Below are positions 1-8,922 of a stretch of 46,236 nucleotides of DNA, one piece after another; position 1 is the first letter of the stretch, and the number at the start of each line of letters is the position of its first letter. Under the pieces are notes generated by a model, which was not told the DNA's origin, did no database searches, and saw nothing but the letters and a program-made list of their open reading frames with translations. The position numbers and the translations under genes were made by a program. Origin of the DNA: Gammaproteobacteria bacterium (GTDB taxonomy: Bacteria > Pseudomonadota > Gammaproteobacteria > DSM-19610); NCBI GenBank assembly GCA_015494295.1, contig WGBO01000044.1, positions 1-46,236 on the forward strand, written 5' to 3'.

Positions 1-600
1 CCCCCATCCGGTTTCCAGGGCCGCCTGCGCAATCATCACGTCCGGGCTGGCGCCGATCTCGCGCGCGGCGCGTTGCGCGTGCGGCCACAGTTCACGCACG
101 AACTCCGCCGGGGAAGCGGGTTTCCAGTCCGGTGATGGCGCGGTCTCCGACTTACTCCCCTGGTCCACTGTCTGCTCCTCGACCGAAGCGGCGTCGGCGG
201 ATTCCGGCGCCACGCGGTTGAAGGCACGCCGCTCCGGCAACGCAAGGCCGGCAGCGTCTCCACGCCCGTTCTCGTGCCCGGCATCAGGCACCTGCTGGCG
301 CCGCAGCTGGCGCACCAGCACCTCGGCAAGGCCTATACCCTGCCCCTGGCTCATCTCGATCGAAATCTGCTTGTCGAACATCGACTGGTAGGTTTTGGTG
401 TGTTCGTTGTCGAACATGCCATCGCCCAGGTTTGCGTCGCGCATGCTCTTCAGCATCATCTGCAGAAACAGGGCCTCGAACTGCCCCGCGACCTTGCGCA
501 GCGTCTCCTCGCTGTCGCCATCGTTGCGCGCGCGGCTGCGCAGCGCATTGATGCCGCTGAAGTCGGTGTAGACGTCGGTCTGAAGAATCGCCTGTGTCAT
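1..600 (-). CDS. flgJ: FlgJ, rod-cap/peptidoglycan hydrolase, C-terminus cut by window edge
   Basis: FlgJ caps the growing flagellar rod in the periplasm and, in the two-domain form, cuts peptidoglycan so the rod can pass. The ATG is at 598-600 and the frame stays open to base 1, giving 200 codons. The N-terminal ~100 residues are the rod-assembly domain (segments FEALFLQMMLKSMRDA and FDKQISIEMSQGQGIGLAEVLVRQL). A polar linker follows, and from about residue 155 the glucosaminidase (GH73-type) domain begins with SPAEFVRELWPHAQRA and IAQAALETGWG; the Glu of ETGWG is the expected catalytic acid. It is the last visible gene of the flgB-flgJ operon, 13 bases after flgI. The gene presumably continues outside the window. 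Confidence 0.95.
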   Translation of the reverse strand, partial: MTQAILQTDVYTDFSGINALRSRARNDGDSEETLRKVAGQFEALFLQMMLKSMRDANLGDGMFDNEHTKTYQSMFDKQISIEMSQGQGIGLAEVLVRQLRRQQVPDAGHENGRGDAAGLALPERRAFNRVAPESADAASVEEQTVDQGSKSETAPSPDWKPASPAEFVRELWPHAQRAAREIGASPDVMIAQAALETGWG

Positions 601-613
601 GCCGGATATCCGC

Positions 614-1711
614 CTAGATCACGATCAGCTCGGCGCGCAGCGCGCCGACGCCTTTCAGCGCCTGCAGAATGGACACCAGGTCCGCCGGCGTGGCGCCGAC
701 CCGGTTGACGGCATCGACGACGTCCTGCAGCGTGATGCCGGAGTCGATCAGGAACATGCGGTCGCCCTCCTGCGTGACATCGACATCGCTTTGCGCCGTC
801 ACCGCCGTGGTGCCACTGGAGAACGCGCCCGGCTGGCTCACCTGGGTGTCCTCGGAGATGGTCACCACCAGCGAGCCGTGCGATACCGCGGCCGGCAGAA
901 TCTTCACCTTGTCGCCGATCACCACGGTGCCGGTGCGGGAGTTGATGATGACCCGCGCCGCGGCTTCACCGGGCGTGACCACGATATTCTCGACCATCGA
1001 CGCGAAAGCCACCCGCTGGGCGGGGTCGCGCGGCGCATTGACCTCGATGGAGACGGCATCCAGCGGACGCGCAATGCCGGAACCGACCGTCTCGTTGATG
1101 GCCCGGGCCAGGCGGTTGGCGGTGGTGAAGTCGGAGCGGTTCAGGTTCAGGGTGATGACGTCGCCGCTCAGGAAGGGATTGCGCACCATGCGCTCCACGG
1201 TGGCGCCGTTGGGAATGCTGCCCACGCTGGGAATATTGACCGTTACGCTGGAACCGTCGCTGCCGGATGCATTGAGACCGCTGACCAGCAGGTCGCCCTG
1301 GGCGATCGCGTAGATACGCCCGTCGGCGCCCTTGAGGGGGGTCATCAACAGGCTGCCGCCGCGCAGGCTCTTGGCGTTACCGATGGATGAAACCGTAACG
1401 TCGATGGTCTGCCCCACCTTGGCGAATGCCGGCAGCGTGGCGTGCACGGCCACGGCCGCGACATTTTTCAGCTGCGGGTTGGTGCCCGGCGGGATGGTAA
1501 TGCCGAACTGCTGCAGCATATTCTTGATGCTCTGCACCGTGAACGGTGTCTGGCTGGTCTGGTCGCCGCTGCCGTCCAGACCGACCACCAGGCCGTAGCC
1601 AACGAGCTGGTTGTCGCGCACGCCGGCAATATGAGTGAGATCCTTGATGCGTTCCGCGAACGCGCTGCCGCTCAGCAGTGCCAGTAAAAAAACAAAAAAC
1701 AGTCTGCGCAT
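614..1711 (-). CDS. flgI: FlgI, flagellar P-ring protein
   Basis: FlgI forms the periplasmic P ring around the distal rod, with FlgA as its assembly chaperone. The chosen ATG at 1709-1711 starts a clear signal peptide ([19 protein letters not shown], cleavage before [11 protein letters not shown]). A longer frame upstream would run into flgH and has no signal peptide. The mature protein shows family hallmarks: [51 protein letters not shown] and the C-terminal end [21 protein letters not shown]. The length of 365 residues is typical. It lies 16 bases after flgH in the same operon. Confidence 0.97.
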   Translation of the reverse strand: MRRLFFVFLLALLSGSAFAERIKDLTHIAGVRDNQLVGYGLVVGLDGSGDQTSQTPFTVQSIKNMLQQFGITIPPGTNPQLKNVAAVAVHATLPAFAKVGQTIDVTVSSIGNAKSLRGGSLLMTPLKGADGRIYAIAQGDLLVSGLNASGSDGSSVTVNIPSVGSIPNGATVERMVRNPFLSGDVITLNLNRSDFTTANRLARAINETVGSGIARPLDAVSIEVNAPRDPAQRVAFASMVENIVVTPGEAAARVIINSRTGTVVIGDKVKILPAAVSHGSLVVTISEDTQVSQPGAFSSGTTAVTAQSDVDVTQEGDRMFLIDSGITLQDVVDAVNRVGATPADLVSILQALKGVGALRAELIVI

Positions 1712-1727
1712 GGTCGTATCCCGCCCG

Positions 1728-2447
1728 TCAGAAAGGCCAGATGGGGCTGTTGAAGAATTTCGCCAGCCAGCCCGGTTCGTTGGAATCGGCAAGGAAGCCC
1801 TTGCCGCTGTAGGTAATGCGCGCGTCCGCGATCTGGGTTGACAGCACCATGTTGTCGGTGCTGACGTCCTGCGGACGCACGATGCCCGATATCTGGATGA
1901 ACTCCTCGCCCTTGTTCAGCGTCAGCCACTTCTCGCCGCGAATGACGAGATTGCCGTTCGGCAGCACGTCGGCAATGGTCACCGTGATGTTTCCGTTCAG
2001 GCTGTTGCTCTGGCTGGCATCGGCCGCGCCCTCGAAGGCATTGGAAGAATCCAGTTCGGCCGCCAGCGTGTTGTTGCGGTTGCTGTCCAGCGGCAACAGG
2101 CCCGGAGCGTTGAAGGTCGGCACCGCGCCCAGGACGGTCGGGCTGGCGATACTGGTCTTCTGCGACTTGTCGGTGGTGGTCTTTGCCGTCTTGGATGCCG
2201 ATGTGCTTTCCTGCAACACTACCGTGATGATGTCGCCAACCCGACGCGCCTTGACATCCTCGAACAGGCGCACGTCCCGGGCCGACTGGTAGATGGAGCC
2301 ATCAGTGCTCTCCTCGCTGATATAGGCCCTGGGCAGAGTCGGCCGGTAGCTGTCGCGCGGCGGCGGCGCCGTGGCGCAACCGGCCAGTAGCAGCAGGCCG
2401 GCGAGCGCCGTCAGGAGCCTGCGGGAATTTTCCGGTGCCGTGGTCAT
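1728..2447 (-). CDS. flgH: FlgH, flagellar L-ring lipoprotein
   Basis: FlgH is an outer-membrane lipoprotein that builds the L ring. The sequence starts with a lipoprotein signal; the lipobox is LLAGC, with the acylated Cys at about residue 24. The family segments [25 protein letters not shown] (here [20 protein letters not shown]), [19 protein letters not shown] and [20 protein letters not shown] are visible, and the protein ends in the family-typical [13 protein letters not shown]. The length is 239 residues. It sits between flgG and flgI as in most gammaproteobacteria. Confidence 0.97.
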   Translation of the reverse strand: MTTAPENSRRLLTALAGLLLLAGCATAPPPRDSYRPTLPRAYISEESTDGSIYQSARDVRLFEDVKARRVGDIITVVLQESTSASKTAKTTTDKSQKTSIASPTVLGAVPTFNAPGLLPLDSNRNNTLAAELDSSNAFEGAADASQSNSLNGNITVTIADVLPNGNLVIRGEKWLTLNKGEEFIQISGIVRPQDVSTDNMVLSTQIADARITYSGKGFLADSNEPGWLAKFFNSPIWPF

Positions 2448-2471
2448 GTCATTGCGCCCCTTGCGTCAGCG

Positions 2472-3257
2472 TCAGAGGTTTGAGGTCACGAACTGCAGCA
2501 TGCGGTCCGTGGTCTGGATGGCCTTGGAATTCATTTCGTAGGCGCGCTGCGTCTCGATCATGTTCACCAGCTCCTCCACCACGTTGACGTTGGAGGTCTC
2601 GAGCGCGCCCTGTACCACGGAACCCAGACCATTCAGGCCCGGCGTGCCGGTGGTGGGCGAACCGCTGGACGCCGTCTCCACGAACAGATTTCCACCCACC
2701 GCCTGCAAGCCGGTGGGATTCACGAAATCCGCGAGCTGGATACTGCCGAGCTGGGTCGGAGCCGCGCTGCCGGGCGTCAGCGCCGACACCACCCCGTCGG
2801 AACCGATGGTGACGGTAACCGCGTTGCTGGGAATCGTGATCGCCGGCTGGAGCACCAGGCCGTTGGAGTTCACCAGTTGCCCGGTTTCGTCGAGCTTGAA
2901 GGAACCGTCCCGGGTATAGGCGATGTTGCCGTCAGGCTGCAGGATCTGGAAGAAACCACGCCCCTGCACGGCGACATCGAGACTGTTGCCGGTCTGCACG
3001 ATATTGCCGAGGGTCTGGATCTTCTCGGTCGCCACCGGCCGCACGCCGGTGCCGATCTGCAAACCGGTGGGCAGGCGCGTGTTCTGCGAGGACAGTGCGC
3101 CCACCTGGCGTACGTTCTGGTACAACATGTCCTCGAACACCGCCCGGTCGCGCTTGAACCCGGTGGTGTTGACATTGGCCAGGTTGTTGGAAATCACGCT
3201 CATGCGCATCTGCTGCGCCTCGAGCCCCGTTTTTGCTATCCACAATGACTTGTCCAT
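2472..3257 (-). CDS. flgG: FlgG, distal rod protein
   Basis: FlgG makes the distal rod of the flagellar basal body. The N-terminus has the rod/hook signature ([20 protein letters not shown] and [20 protein letters not shown]). The C-terminus has the matching coiled segment [20 protein letters not shown] followed by [19 protein letters not shown]. The length of 261 residues is standard. A GAGGTAAAGC ribosome site precedes the ATG. The gene order flgF-flgG-flgH is canonical. Confidence 0.97.
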   Translation of the reverse strand: MDKSLWIAKTGLEAQQMRMSVISNNLANVNTTGFKRDRAVFEDMLYQNVRQVGALSSQNTRLPTGLQIGTGVRPVATEKIQTLGNIVQTGNSLDVAVQGRGFFQILQPDGNIAYTRDGSFKLDETGQLVNSNGLVLQPAITIPSNAVTVTIGSDGVVSALTPGSAAPTQLGSIQLADFVNPTGLQAVGGNLFVETASSGSPTTGTPGLNGLGSVVQGALETSNVNVVEELVNMIETQRAYEMNSKAIQTTDRMLQFVTSNL

Positions 3258-3281
3258 GCTTTACCTCGTCGAAACCCGTTG

Positions 3282-4022
3282 CTAGCCGATGTTCATCAGC
3301 TTGGTCGCTTGCTCGTCCATTTCCTTGGCCGTCTTCATGATCTTCACGCTCATCTCGTACTGCCGGGCCAGGCTGATCATGTCCACCATGGCGCCTACCC
3401 CGCTGACGTTGCTGTATTCCAGCGAACCGCTGCTGATCGACACCTCGTTGCTGGCCGGCGGCGTGCTGCCGTCGCGCATGCGCAGCAGGCCGTCGTCACC
3501 CTTTACCAGATCGCGGGGCGACGGCGACACCAGCTTGATTCGCGCAACCTCCGCGAGCGTCGCGGGCGTCTGGCCGATGGGGCGCACGGTAATGGTGCCG
3601 TCGGTGCCGATCTCCAGCGACTCGTACTCGGGGATGACAATGGGTCCGCCACTGCCGAGCACCGGGTGGCCGTTCGCCGTGGTGAGCTGGCCGTTGATAT
3701 TGATGCGCAGGTTGCCGGCGCGGGTGTAGGCTTCGCTGCCGTCCGGCGCCTGCACCGCAATCCAGCCGTCGCCGTTGACCGCCACGTCCAGGGTGCGCCC
3801 GGTGGCCTGTATCGAACCCTTGGCATTGCTGACACCCGCACTCTCGGCGACCGCGAAAGTGCGGCTCTCCAGGCCCGCGCCACGCAGCATCCGGGAACGA
3901 AAGCTCGCCAGGTCTTCCTGGAAACCGACCGTGTTGGAATTGGCCAGGTTGTTGCTGTTCAGCGACTGCGAACGAAGCAGTTGCCTGGCGCCACTGGCGG
4001 CTACGAATACGACGCGATCCAT
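3282..4022 (-). CDS. flgF: FlgF, proximal rod protein
   Basis: FlgF is a rod subunit related to FlgG. It begins MDRVVFVAASGARQLLRSQS and carries the SNNLANSNTVGFQEDLASF signature, here with a Gln-Glu pair where many rod proteins have a Lys. The C-terminus contains GSLEYSNVSGVGAMVDMISL and ARQYEMSVKIMKTAKEMDEQ, typical of FlgF. The length of 246 residues matches the family. It is 24 bases upstream of flgG. Confidence 0.96.
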   Translation of the reverse strand: MDRVVFVAASGARQLLRSQSLNSNNLANSNTVGFQEDLASFRSRMLRGAGLESRTFAVAESAGVSNAKGSIQATGRTLDVAVNGDGWIAVQAPDGSEAYTRAGNLRININGQLTTANGHPVLGSGGPIVIPEYESLEIGTDGTITVRPIGQTPATLAEVARIKLVSPSPRDLVKGDDGLLRMRDGSTPPASNEVSISSGSLEYSNVSGVGAMVDMISLARQYEMSVKIMKTAKEMDEQATKLMNIG

Positions 4023-4043
4023 GAGGTGCTCCCGGTGCCCTTA

Positions 4044-5255
4044 CTAGCGGATGTTGATGATGGTCTGGGTGATGGTGTCAGCCGTGGTGATCACCTGCGC
4101 GTTGGCCTGGAAGTTGCGCTGCGCGGTGATCATGTTGACCAGTTCCTCGGTCAGATCCACGTTCGACCCTTCCAGCGCGCCGGATTCGATCAGGCCGGCG
4201 GAGCCGTTACCGGGTTCGCCAACCAGGGGGGCGCCGGAGTCGAAGGTTTCGGCCCAACTGGTGTCACCAAGCTGGCGCAGGCCCTGGGGATTGTTGAAGG
4301 TGGCGATGGCCACCTGTCCCAGGGTACGCGACTGGCCGTTGGTGAAACGCGAGGTGATGACGCCGGTGTCACTGATATCGATGCCGCTCAAGCGGCCGGT
4401 GGCGAAACCGTCCTGGACCAGCGCATTGACGCTGAACGGGCTGCCGTACTGGGAGGTATTGCGGAAATCGATGGTCACGTTCATGGCCGTCGCACCACCC
4501 GAGGGCGTGAAACTGATCGATGTGGGACTGCCGCTGACGATGGCGCCGGTGCTGTCGAAGGTGATCGAGTCACCGGCCGGCGCGCCCGCGTTCACCTGAA
4601 CACCATCGACGTACTGGTACACGTCCCAGGCGTTGTCGCCGGTCTTGCGGAAGTACATGGTGTTCAGGTGCGGCGAACCGAGGCTGTCGAAAACTGTCAG
4701 AGACGTGGAGTTGTTGTAGGAACTCGCGTCGTTGGGGCTGAAAGCCGCGGTGGGCACGCTGGCCGATGCATCCAGGTTGGCCTGCACATCGATCGTGGTG
4801 GTTGCTGCCGGCGCGATGTCGGACCGGTCGAGCTGCAGGGGCCCGGTCGCACCGGTGATGTTGCCGTTGGCGTCGGCCTGGAAGATGGTGAGTTGCTGCT
4901 GCTGGTTGTTCACCACGTAGCCGTCGCGGTCGACGCCCAACGCGCCGGCGCGGGTGTACACGTTGACGCCATTGTCGTTCATGATGAAAAAGCCCTGTCC
5001 GCTGATGGACAGGTCCAGATTGTTGTCGGTAAACCCGATGTTGCCCTGTGTAAACTGCTGCGACACCGACGACACGCGCACGCCGGTACCAATGGCGTTG
5101 GCGGCCACGCCCAGGTTGGAGGTGGCGAAGATGTCGGAAAACTCCGCGCGTGATTCCTTGAAACCGGTGGTGGCGGCGTTCGCCACGTTGTTGCCGATGA
5201 TCCGCAGTTCCGAAGACGCGGCGTTCAGACCACTCAGTGCTGTACGAAATGGCAT
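4044..5255 (-). CDS. flgE: FlgE, flagellar hook protein
   Basis: FlgE polymerises into the hook outside the cell. The N-terminus MPFRTALSGLNAASSELRI, then GNNVANAATTGFKESRAEF, is the hook/rod export and polymerisation motif. The C-terminus (ALEGSNVDLTEELVNMITAQ, then RNFQANAQVITTADTITQT) forms the pairing helix. The central part contains the variable beta domains. The length of 403 residues is typical of short-hook gammaproteobacterial proteins. A strong AGGAGA ribosome site lies just before the ATG. Confidence 0.97.
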   Translation of the reverse strand: MPFRTALSGLNAASSELRIIGNNVANAATTGFKESRAEFSDIFATSNLGVAANAIGTGVRVSSVSQQFTQGNIGFTDNNLDLSISGQGFFIMNDNGVNVYTRAGALGVDRDGYVVNNQQQQLTIFQADANGNITGATGPLQLDRSDIAPAATTTIDVQANLDASASVPTAAFSPNDASSYNNSTSLTVFDSLGSPHLNTMYFRKTGDNAWDVYQYVDGVQVNAGAPAGDSITFDSTGAIVSGSPTSISFTPSGGATAMNVTIDFRNTSQYGSPFSVNALVQDGFATGRLSGIDISDTGVITSRFTNGQSRTLGQVAIATFNNPQGLRQLGDTSWAETFDSGAPLVGEPGNGSAGLIESGALEGSNVDLTEELVNMITAQRNFQANAQVITTADTITQTIINIR

Positions 5256-5280
5256 AGTATTTCTCCTTCAGCTTGTACTG

Positions 5281-5952
5281 TTACAGGATCTGCCGGACTT
5301 CGCTGAAGTCCAGTGACCCGATACCGTTCAGATCCAGCAACAACCCACCGCTGTTGCTCAGGGTGACGCTCCTGACCTCCGAGGCCAGCAGTGTGTCGAC
5401 CGCTTCGGTGCGGCCGTCGATACTGGCCTCGGCGTTCACGAAGTAATTTCCCGCCGGCGCGTACTGGCCGTCGTCGCGCAGACCGTCCCAGGTGAAGTCC
5501 ACGTCGCCGCCGGCCTGCGAGCCGAGATCCATGCGCCGCACCAGTTGGCCTGCCTGGTCGTAGACACTGACCGTCACCTCGCCGCTGGCCGCCGGCAACT
5601 GCACGCTGCCGCGGATGCTGCCGCCGGCCGGAAGCGCGGCGACGCCGCTGGGCGCCAGTACCGAGCGGCCAATGAGACTGGAGGCCTGCAGTGCCTGGTT
5701 GGAAACCAGCGAGGCGCTCAACTCCTTGAAGCCGTCATTGAGGTCGCCGATCCCCTCGACCGCCGAAAACTGTGCGATCTGGGTGAGAAAGTCCCCGCTT
5801 TCCATGGGCTTGAAGGGGTCCTGGTTCTGCAACTGCGCCGTCATCAGCTCCAGAAACTGCTCCTGGCCGAGATCCTTGCGGTTGCTCTCCTTGTTGAGGT
5901 CCTGCACCGAGCGGAACTCGACACCCTGTATTCCATTCTGTGAATCGATCAT
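5281..5952 (-). CDS. flgD: FlgD, hook cap / assembly scaffold
   Basis: FlgD caps the growing hook and is needed for FlgE polymerisation. The N-terminal helical part has LGQEQFLELMTAQLQNQDPF and KPMESGDFLTQIAQFSAVEG, which are diagnostic. The C-terminal half holds the Tudor-like/FnIII cap domain (VSVYDQAGQLVRRMDLG, FTWDGLRDDGQYAPAGNYFV). The length is 223 residues. It lies 25 bases upstream of flgE in the operon. Confidence 0.97.
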   Translation of the reverse strand: MIDSQNGIQGVEFRSVQDLNKESNRKDLGQEQFLELMTAQLQNQDPFKPMESGDFLTQIAQFSAVEGIGDLNDGFKELSASLVSNQALQASSLIGRSVLAPSGVAALPAGGSIRGSVQLPAASGEVTVSVYDQAGQLVRRMDLGSQAGGDVDFTWDGLRDDGQYAPAGNYFVNAEASIDGRTEAVDTLLASEVRSVTLSNSGGLLLDLNGIGSLDFSEVRQIL

Positions 5953-5977
5953 CGGATTGTCCTGTGCGATAACGCGG

Positions 5978-6391
5978 TTACTGACCCATGCGCAGCGTGG
6001 CGAGGATCATCTGTTTCGAAGTGTTCAACACTTCCACGTTGCTCTGGTAGGCGCGCGACGCGGAAATCATGTTGGCCATTTCATCGACCACGCTGACGTT
6101 GGGCAGGAAGACGTAACCCTCCTCGTTGGCCAGCGGGTGCTCCGGCTGGTAGCGCTTGTCCAGCGGGGTGTTGTTTTCGACGATACCCTTCACTTCCACG
6201 CCGACACTCGCCGGATCGCCCTGCATGGACTTGAGCATGGCGGAGAACACCGGGCTGCGCGCGTGATAGGTCGCTTCCTCGCTGCCACCCACGCTCTCGG
6301 CGTTGGCGAGATTACTGGCGGTGACGTTGAGGCGCACGGACTGGGCGCTCATCGCCGAACCGGAAATATCGAATACATTGAACAGGGGCAT
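5978..6391 (-). CDS. flgC: FlgC, proximal rod protein
   Basis: FlgC is a proximal rod subunit. It begins MPLFNVFDISGSAMSAQSVR followed by LNVTASNLANAESVGGSEEA. The C-terminus has YVFLPNVSVVDEMANMISAS and RAYQSNVEVLNTSKQMILAT. The length of 137 residues is typical. The ATG follows AAGGGAGAG with good spacing, and the gene is 3 bases from the flgB stop, so the two are probably translated together. Confidence 0.97.
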   Translation of the reverse strand: MPLFNVFDISGSAMSAQSVRLNVTASNLANAESVGGSEEATYHARSPVFSAMLKSMQGDPASVGVEVKGIVENNTPLDKRYQPEHPLANEEGYVFLPNVSVVDEMANMISASRAYQSNVEVLNTSKQMILATLRMGQ

Positions 6392-6394
6392 GTC

Positions 6395-6787
6395 TTACTC
6401 TCCCTTGATAGCCAGTTTCAGGCTCTTGAATTTGCCGCCCAGGAACTGGAGCGTGGACTGGTAGCGGATCGCGTTCTCGGCGAAACGCGCCTTCTCCTGT
6501 TCGGAGTCGACGGTGTTGCCGTCCAGCGATGGCTGGACAGGCACGCGGTAGAGCACTTCCGGGCTGGACATGCCGGTGTTGTTGCCAATGTGCGCGCCAC
6601 TGGTGGTCTTCAGCGCAAGCTGGTCGCCCCTGGCGCGCGAAAGCGCCGCGCGGAAATCGATGTCCCTCGCCTTGTAGCCGGGCGTGTCGGCGTTGGCGAT
6701 ATTGGAAGCCAGCAGGCCGGAACGCTTTCCGTACACCGTCAGGTGTGCCGGCAGGTCACCCAGTGCCTTGTCGATGCTGATAGCCAT
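6395..6787 (-). CDS. flgB: FlgB, proximal rod protein
   Basis: FlgB is the first gene of the rod/hook operon. The ATG at 6785-6787 is chosen because GGGAGG lies six bases upstream and the protein then starts with the family sequence MAISIDKALG. The longer frame would extend through the sigma-54 promoter. The segment LLASNIANADTPGYKARDID is diagnostic, and the C-terminus is ENAIRYQSTLQFLGGKFKSL. The length of 130 residues is normal. The transcript probably starts about 24 bases upstream, from the sigma-54 site at 6822-6837. Confidence 0.97.
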   Translation of the reverse strand: MAISIDKALGDLPAHLTVYGKRSGLLASNIANADTPGYKARDIDFRAALSRARGDQLALKTTSGAHIGNNTGMSSPEVLYRVPVQPSLDGNTVDSEQEKARFAENAIRYQSTLQFLGGKFKSLKLAIKGE

Positions 6788-6821
6788 ATTGCCTCCCGCG
6801 ATCTTTCGTTGCCTGGACGGT

Positions 6822-6837
6822 AGCAACTGCTGTGCCA
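6822..6837 (-). promoter_or_regulatory. Sigma-54 promoter of flgBCDEFGHIJ
   Basis: Read on the minus strand the site is TGGCAC-AGCAG-TTGCT, an exact match to the -24/-12 consensus TGGCAC-N5-TTGCW. It lies 35 bases upstream of the flgB start and 109 bases beyond the cheR stop. The position fits class II/III flagellar control by RpoN with an FlrC/FleR-type activator, as known in vibrios and pseudomonads. The activator gene is not in the window. Confidence 0.9.
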
Positions 6838-6946
6838 GAACATCATGTCGTCGGGAAATCAGTGACTTGGGAGGCCATGGGCCAGGGTGACGGTTTGCCG
6901 GCGGCAAGGGATAACCGCCCCGGCGGCAAGGGGCGGCAAGGCGGGG

Positions 6947-7789
6947 CTATTTCTTTCGGTATACCACGCCGCGCGCGCAACGCACCATGTCGAACGCGTC
7001 GGAGTACTGGGAAATGGACTCGGAAGCGCCCAGGAACAGATAGCCCTGTGGATTCAGCGCGTCGGCCATGCGCGCCAGGATATCCTTCTTCGAATCGCTG
7101 GAGAAATAGATCAGCACATTGCGGCAGAAGATCACATCGAACTTGCCGAGCGACGCGTAGCTGGCCTGCAGATTGGCAAGCGTAAAGCGTACCCGGCGGC
7201 GGATTTCGTCGACCACCTGCCAGCGCTCTTCCCAGTGCGCCTTGTCGCGCCGGAAGTAGCGCTGCTTCATGTCTTCCGGCAGGCCGCGGGCAAGCTGCAT
7301 CGGGTCGTAGTAACCGGCGCGCGCCTCGTCCAGCACGGCAGTGGAAATATCGGTGGCCACAATCTGCACATCGGACAGGGTGCCGGGCCGGCGGGACAGG
7401 TATTGCTGGACGATCATGCTGATCGAGTACGGCTCCTGACCGGTGGAACAGGCGGCCGACCAGATTCTCGGGGTACGCTGGCGCCGCTCCGCCAGCGCCG
7501 GCAACACGGTCTCCTCGAGGATGGAAAACGGGTGCCTGTCCCGGAACCAGAAGGTCTCATTGGTGGTCATGGCCTCGATGACACGCTCGCGCAACGGGCT
7601 GTTGGCACGCTCGCGGCGCAGCGTTCCGACCAGTTCCCCGAGTCCGCCAGCACCGCTTTCCCGCACCAGCTTGCCGAGGCGGCTCTGTACCAGGTAGTGC
7701 TTGTTTTCGCCCAGCACGATACCGCAGGCCTCCTCCAGAAAGCGGCGGAAATCGTCGTATTCGGCCGGGCTTATACTCGTCAGTGTCAA
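6947..7789 (-). CDS. cheR: CheR, chemoreceptor glutamate methyltransferase
   Basis: CheR methylates glutamates of chemoreceptors using SAM, for adaptation in chemotaxis. The N-terminal helical domain (residues 1-75) includes YDDFRRFLEEACGIVLGENK. The junction EAMTTNETFWFRD is characteristic. The SAM-binding motif is IWSAACSTGQEPYSI, the acidic strand is IVATDIS, and FDVIFCRNVLIYF is the conserved CheR segment. The length of 280 residues matches single-domain CheR. It lies 43 bases after cheV and upstream of the flgB promoter, a layout known from Pseudomonas and Vibrio. Confidence 0.97.
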   Translation of the reverse strand: MTLTSISPAEYDDFRRFLEEACGIVLGENKHYLVQSRLGKLVRESGAGGLGELVGTLRRERANSPLRERVIEAMTTNETFWFRDRHPFSILEETVLPALAERRQRTPRIWSAACSTGQEPYSISMIVQQYLSRRPGTLSDVQIVATDISTAVLDEARAGYYDPMQLARGLPEDMKQRYFRRDKAHWEERWQVVDEIRRRVRFTLANLQASYASLGKFDVIFCRNVLIYFSSDSKKDILARMADALNPQGYLFLGASESISQYSDAFDMVRCARGVVYRKK

Positions 7790-7832
7790 ACGCGAACATC
7801 CCTGTCAGGTCGCAAGGCTTTCTCCATGCGGT

Positions 7833-8783
7833 TCAGGCAGTCTTCGCGTCCTGCCAGAACCTGAGGCGGTTCAGCACCGTCTTGGCCAGCACGTCGGGCT
7901 GGAACTTGGCAATGAAATCGTTGGCGCCGACCTTCTCCACCATGGCCTTGTTGAACACGCCGCTCAGCGAGGTGTGCAGCAGAATGTGGAGTTTGTCCAG
8001 GCGCGGGTCCTTGCGCACTTCCGTTGTAAAGGTATAACCATCCATCTCCGGCATCTCGATATCGGAGATCACCATGAACAGGCGCTCGTGCAGGGGCAGT
8101 TCGTTCTCTTCTTCCGCCCACTGCTGGAGCTGGGTCAGCGCCTGCCTGCCGTCCTTGGCCAGGACGCACTCGATACCGAGCTTGTCGAGTGTACGCTTGA
8201 TCTGGTTGCGCGCCACCGAGGAGTCGTCCGCCACCAGCACGATCGGCTTGCGTTCGTCGTCCTGGTCGGCCGCTTCGTCGATGAATTCCTGGGAGACATC
8301 CTCGTTCCAGCCGACGACTTCCGCCAGCACCTTCTCCACGTCCAGTATCTCGACCAGTTCGCCATCCACCTTGCTCACGGCGGTCAGGTAGTTTTCATTT
8401 CCGATACCGCGTGGCGGCGGCAGGATCTCCGACCAGTTCATGTTCACGATCCGGTCAACCCCGCCCACGAGGAATCCCTGCACGTACTGATTATACTCGG
8501 TCACCACCACGAAGTTCTCGGAAGGATCGTCCACGCCACACCCGCCGATCGCCCGCTCCAGGTCCATGACGGTGATGGTTCGGCCGCGCATGTTGGCGAT
8601 ACCGCGCACCACCGGGTGCGCATCCGGGATGGACGTCAGCGGGGGGCACTGTATGACCTCCTGCACCTTGAAGACATTGATTCCGAACAACTGTTTTCCG
8701 CTCAGGCGGAACAGCAACAGTTCCAGGCGGTTGTGTCCCGCCAGTTGGGTACGCAGATCGACATTGGCCAGTACGCCACTCAT
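7833..8783 (-). CDS. cheV: CheV, CheW-receiver chemotaxis coupling protein
   Basis: CheV couples chemoreceptors to CheA and carries a receiver domain for adaptation. The chosen ATG at 8781-8783 follows AAGGGAG; the longer frame adds 13 residues without support. Residues ~15-165 form a CheW domain (LLLFRLSGKQLFGINVFKVQ, VVRGIANMRGRTITVMDL). Residues ~180-310 form the receiver, with acidic residues in VLVADDSS and the likely phospho-acceptor Asp241 in VISDIEMPEMDG. The length is 316 residues. It is transcribed toward cheR from a sigma-28-type promoter just upstream. Confidence 0.96.
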   Translation of the reverse strand: MSGVLANVDLRTQLAGHNRLELLLFRLSGKQLFGINVFKVQEVIQCPPLTSIPDAHPVVRGIANMRGRTITVMDLERAIGGCGVDDPSENFVVVTEYNQYVQGFLVGGVDRIVNMNWSEILPPPRGIGNENYLTAVSKVDGELVEILDVEKVLAEVVGWNEDVSQEFIDEAADQDDERKPIVLVADDSSVARNQIKRTLDKLGIECVLAKDGRQALTQLQQWAEEENELPLHERLFMVISDIEMPEMDGYTFTTEVRKDPRLDKLHILLHTSLSGVFNKAMVEKVGANDFIAKFQPDVLAKTVLNRLRFWQDAKTA

Positions 8784-8826
8784 GGTGCTCACTCCCTTGT
8801 ATTGCGGTGGTAATTTCTTCACCGGA

Positions 8827-8853
8827 CTATCGGCGCCAGGCGCTGAAGCTTGA
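8827..8853 (-). promoter_or_regulatory. Sigma-28 (FliA) promoter of cheV-cheR
   Basis: On the minus strand TCAAGCTT and GCCGATAG are separated by exactly 11 bases, close to the FliA consensus TAAAGTTT-N11-GCCGATAA. It lies 44 bases before the cheV ATG. It is back-to-back with the sigma-54 site of flgA, only 13 bases away, so the divergent region carries one late and one middle-class flagellar promoter. Confidence 0.8.
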
Positions 8854-8866
8854 CGGGAAACTGGTA

Positions 8867-8882
8867 TGGCACACGAATTGCA
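8867..8882 (+). promoter_or_regulatory. Sigma-54 promoter of flgA
   Basis: TGGCAC-ACGAA-TTGCA is an exact match to the RpoN -24/-12 consensus. The start point would be about 8893, giving a short leader to the flgA ATG at 8908 or 8923. This mirrors the site in front of flgB. Confidence 0.9.
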
Positions 8883-8922
8883 AATTTAACCGCCAGGCAG
8901 TACACGGATGACGGGACACATC

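Noticed and set aside
3279..5153. A 624-codon open frame on the plus strand opposite flgF and flgE
   Set aside because: It is antisense to well-identified genes and rich in Arg/His/Gly/Val as expected for a GC-rich shadow frame; no domain is recognisable.
6915..6936. CCGCCCC/GGGGCGG hairpin downstream of cheR
   Set aside because: The stem is GC-rich but lacks a T-run on either strand; not convincing as a terminator.
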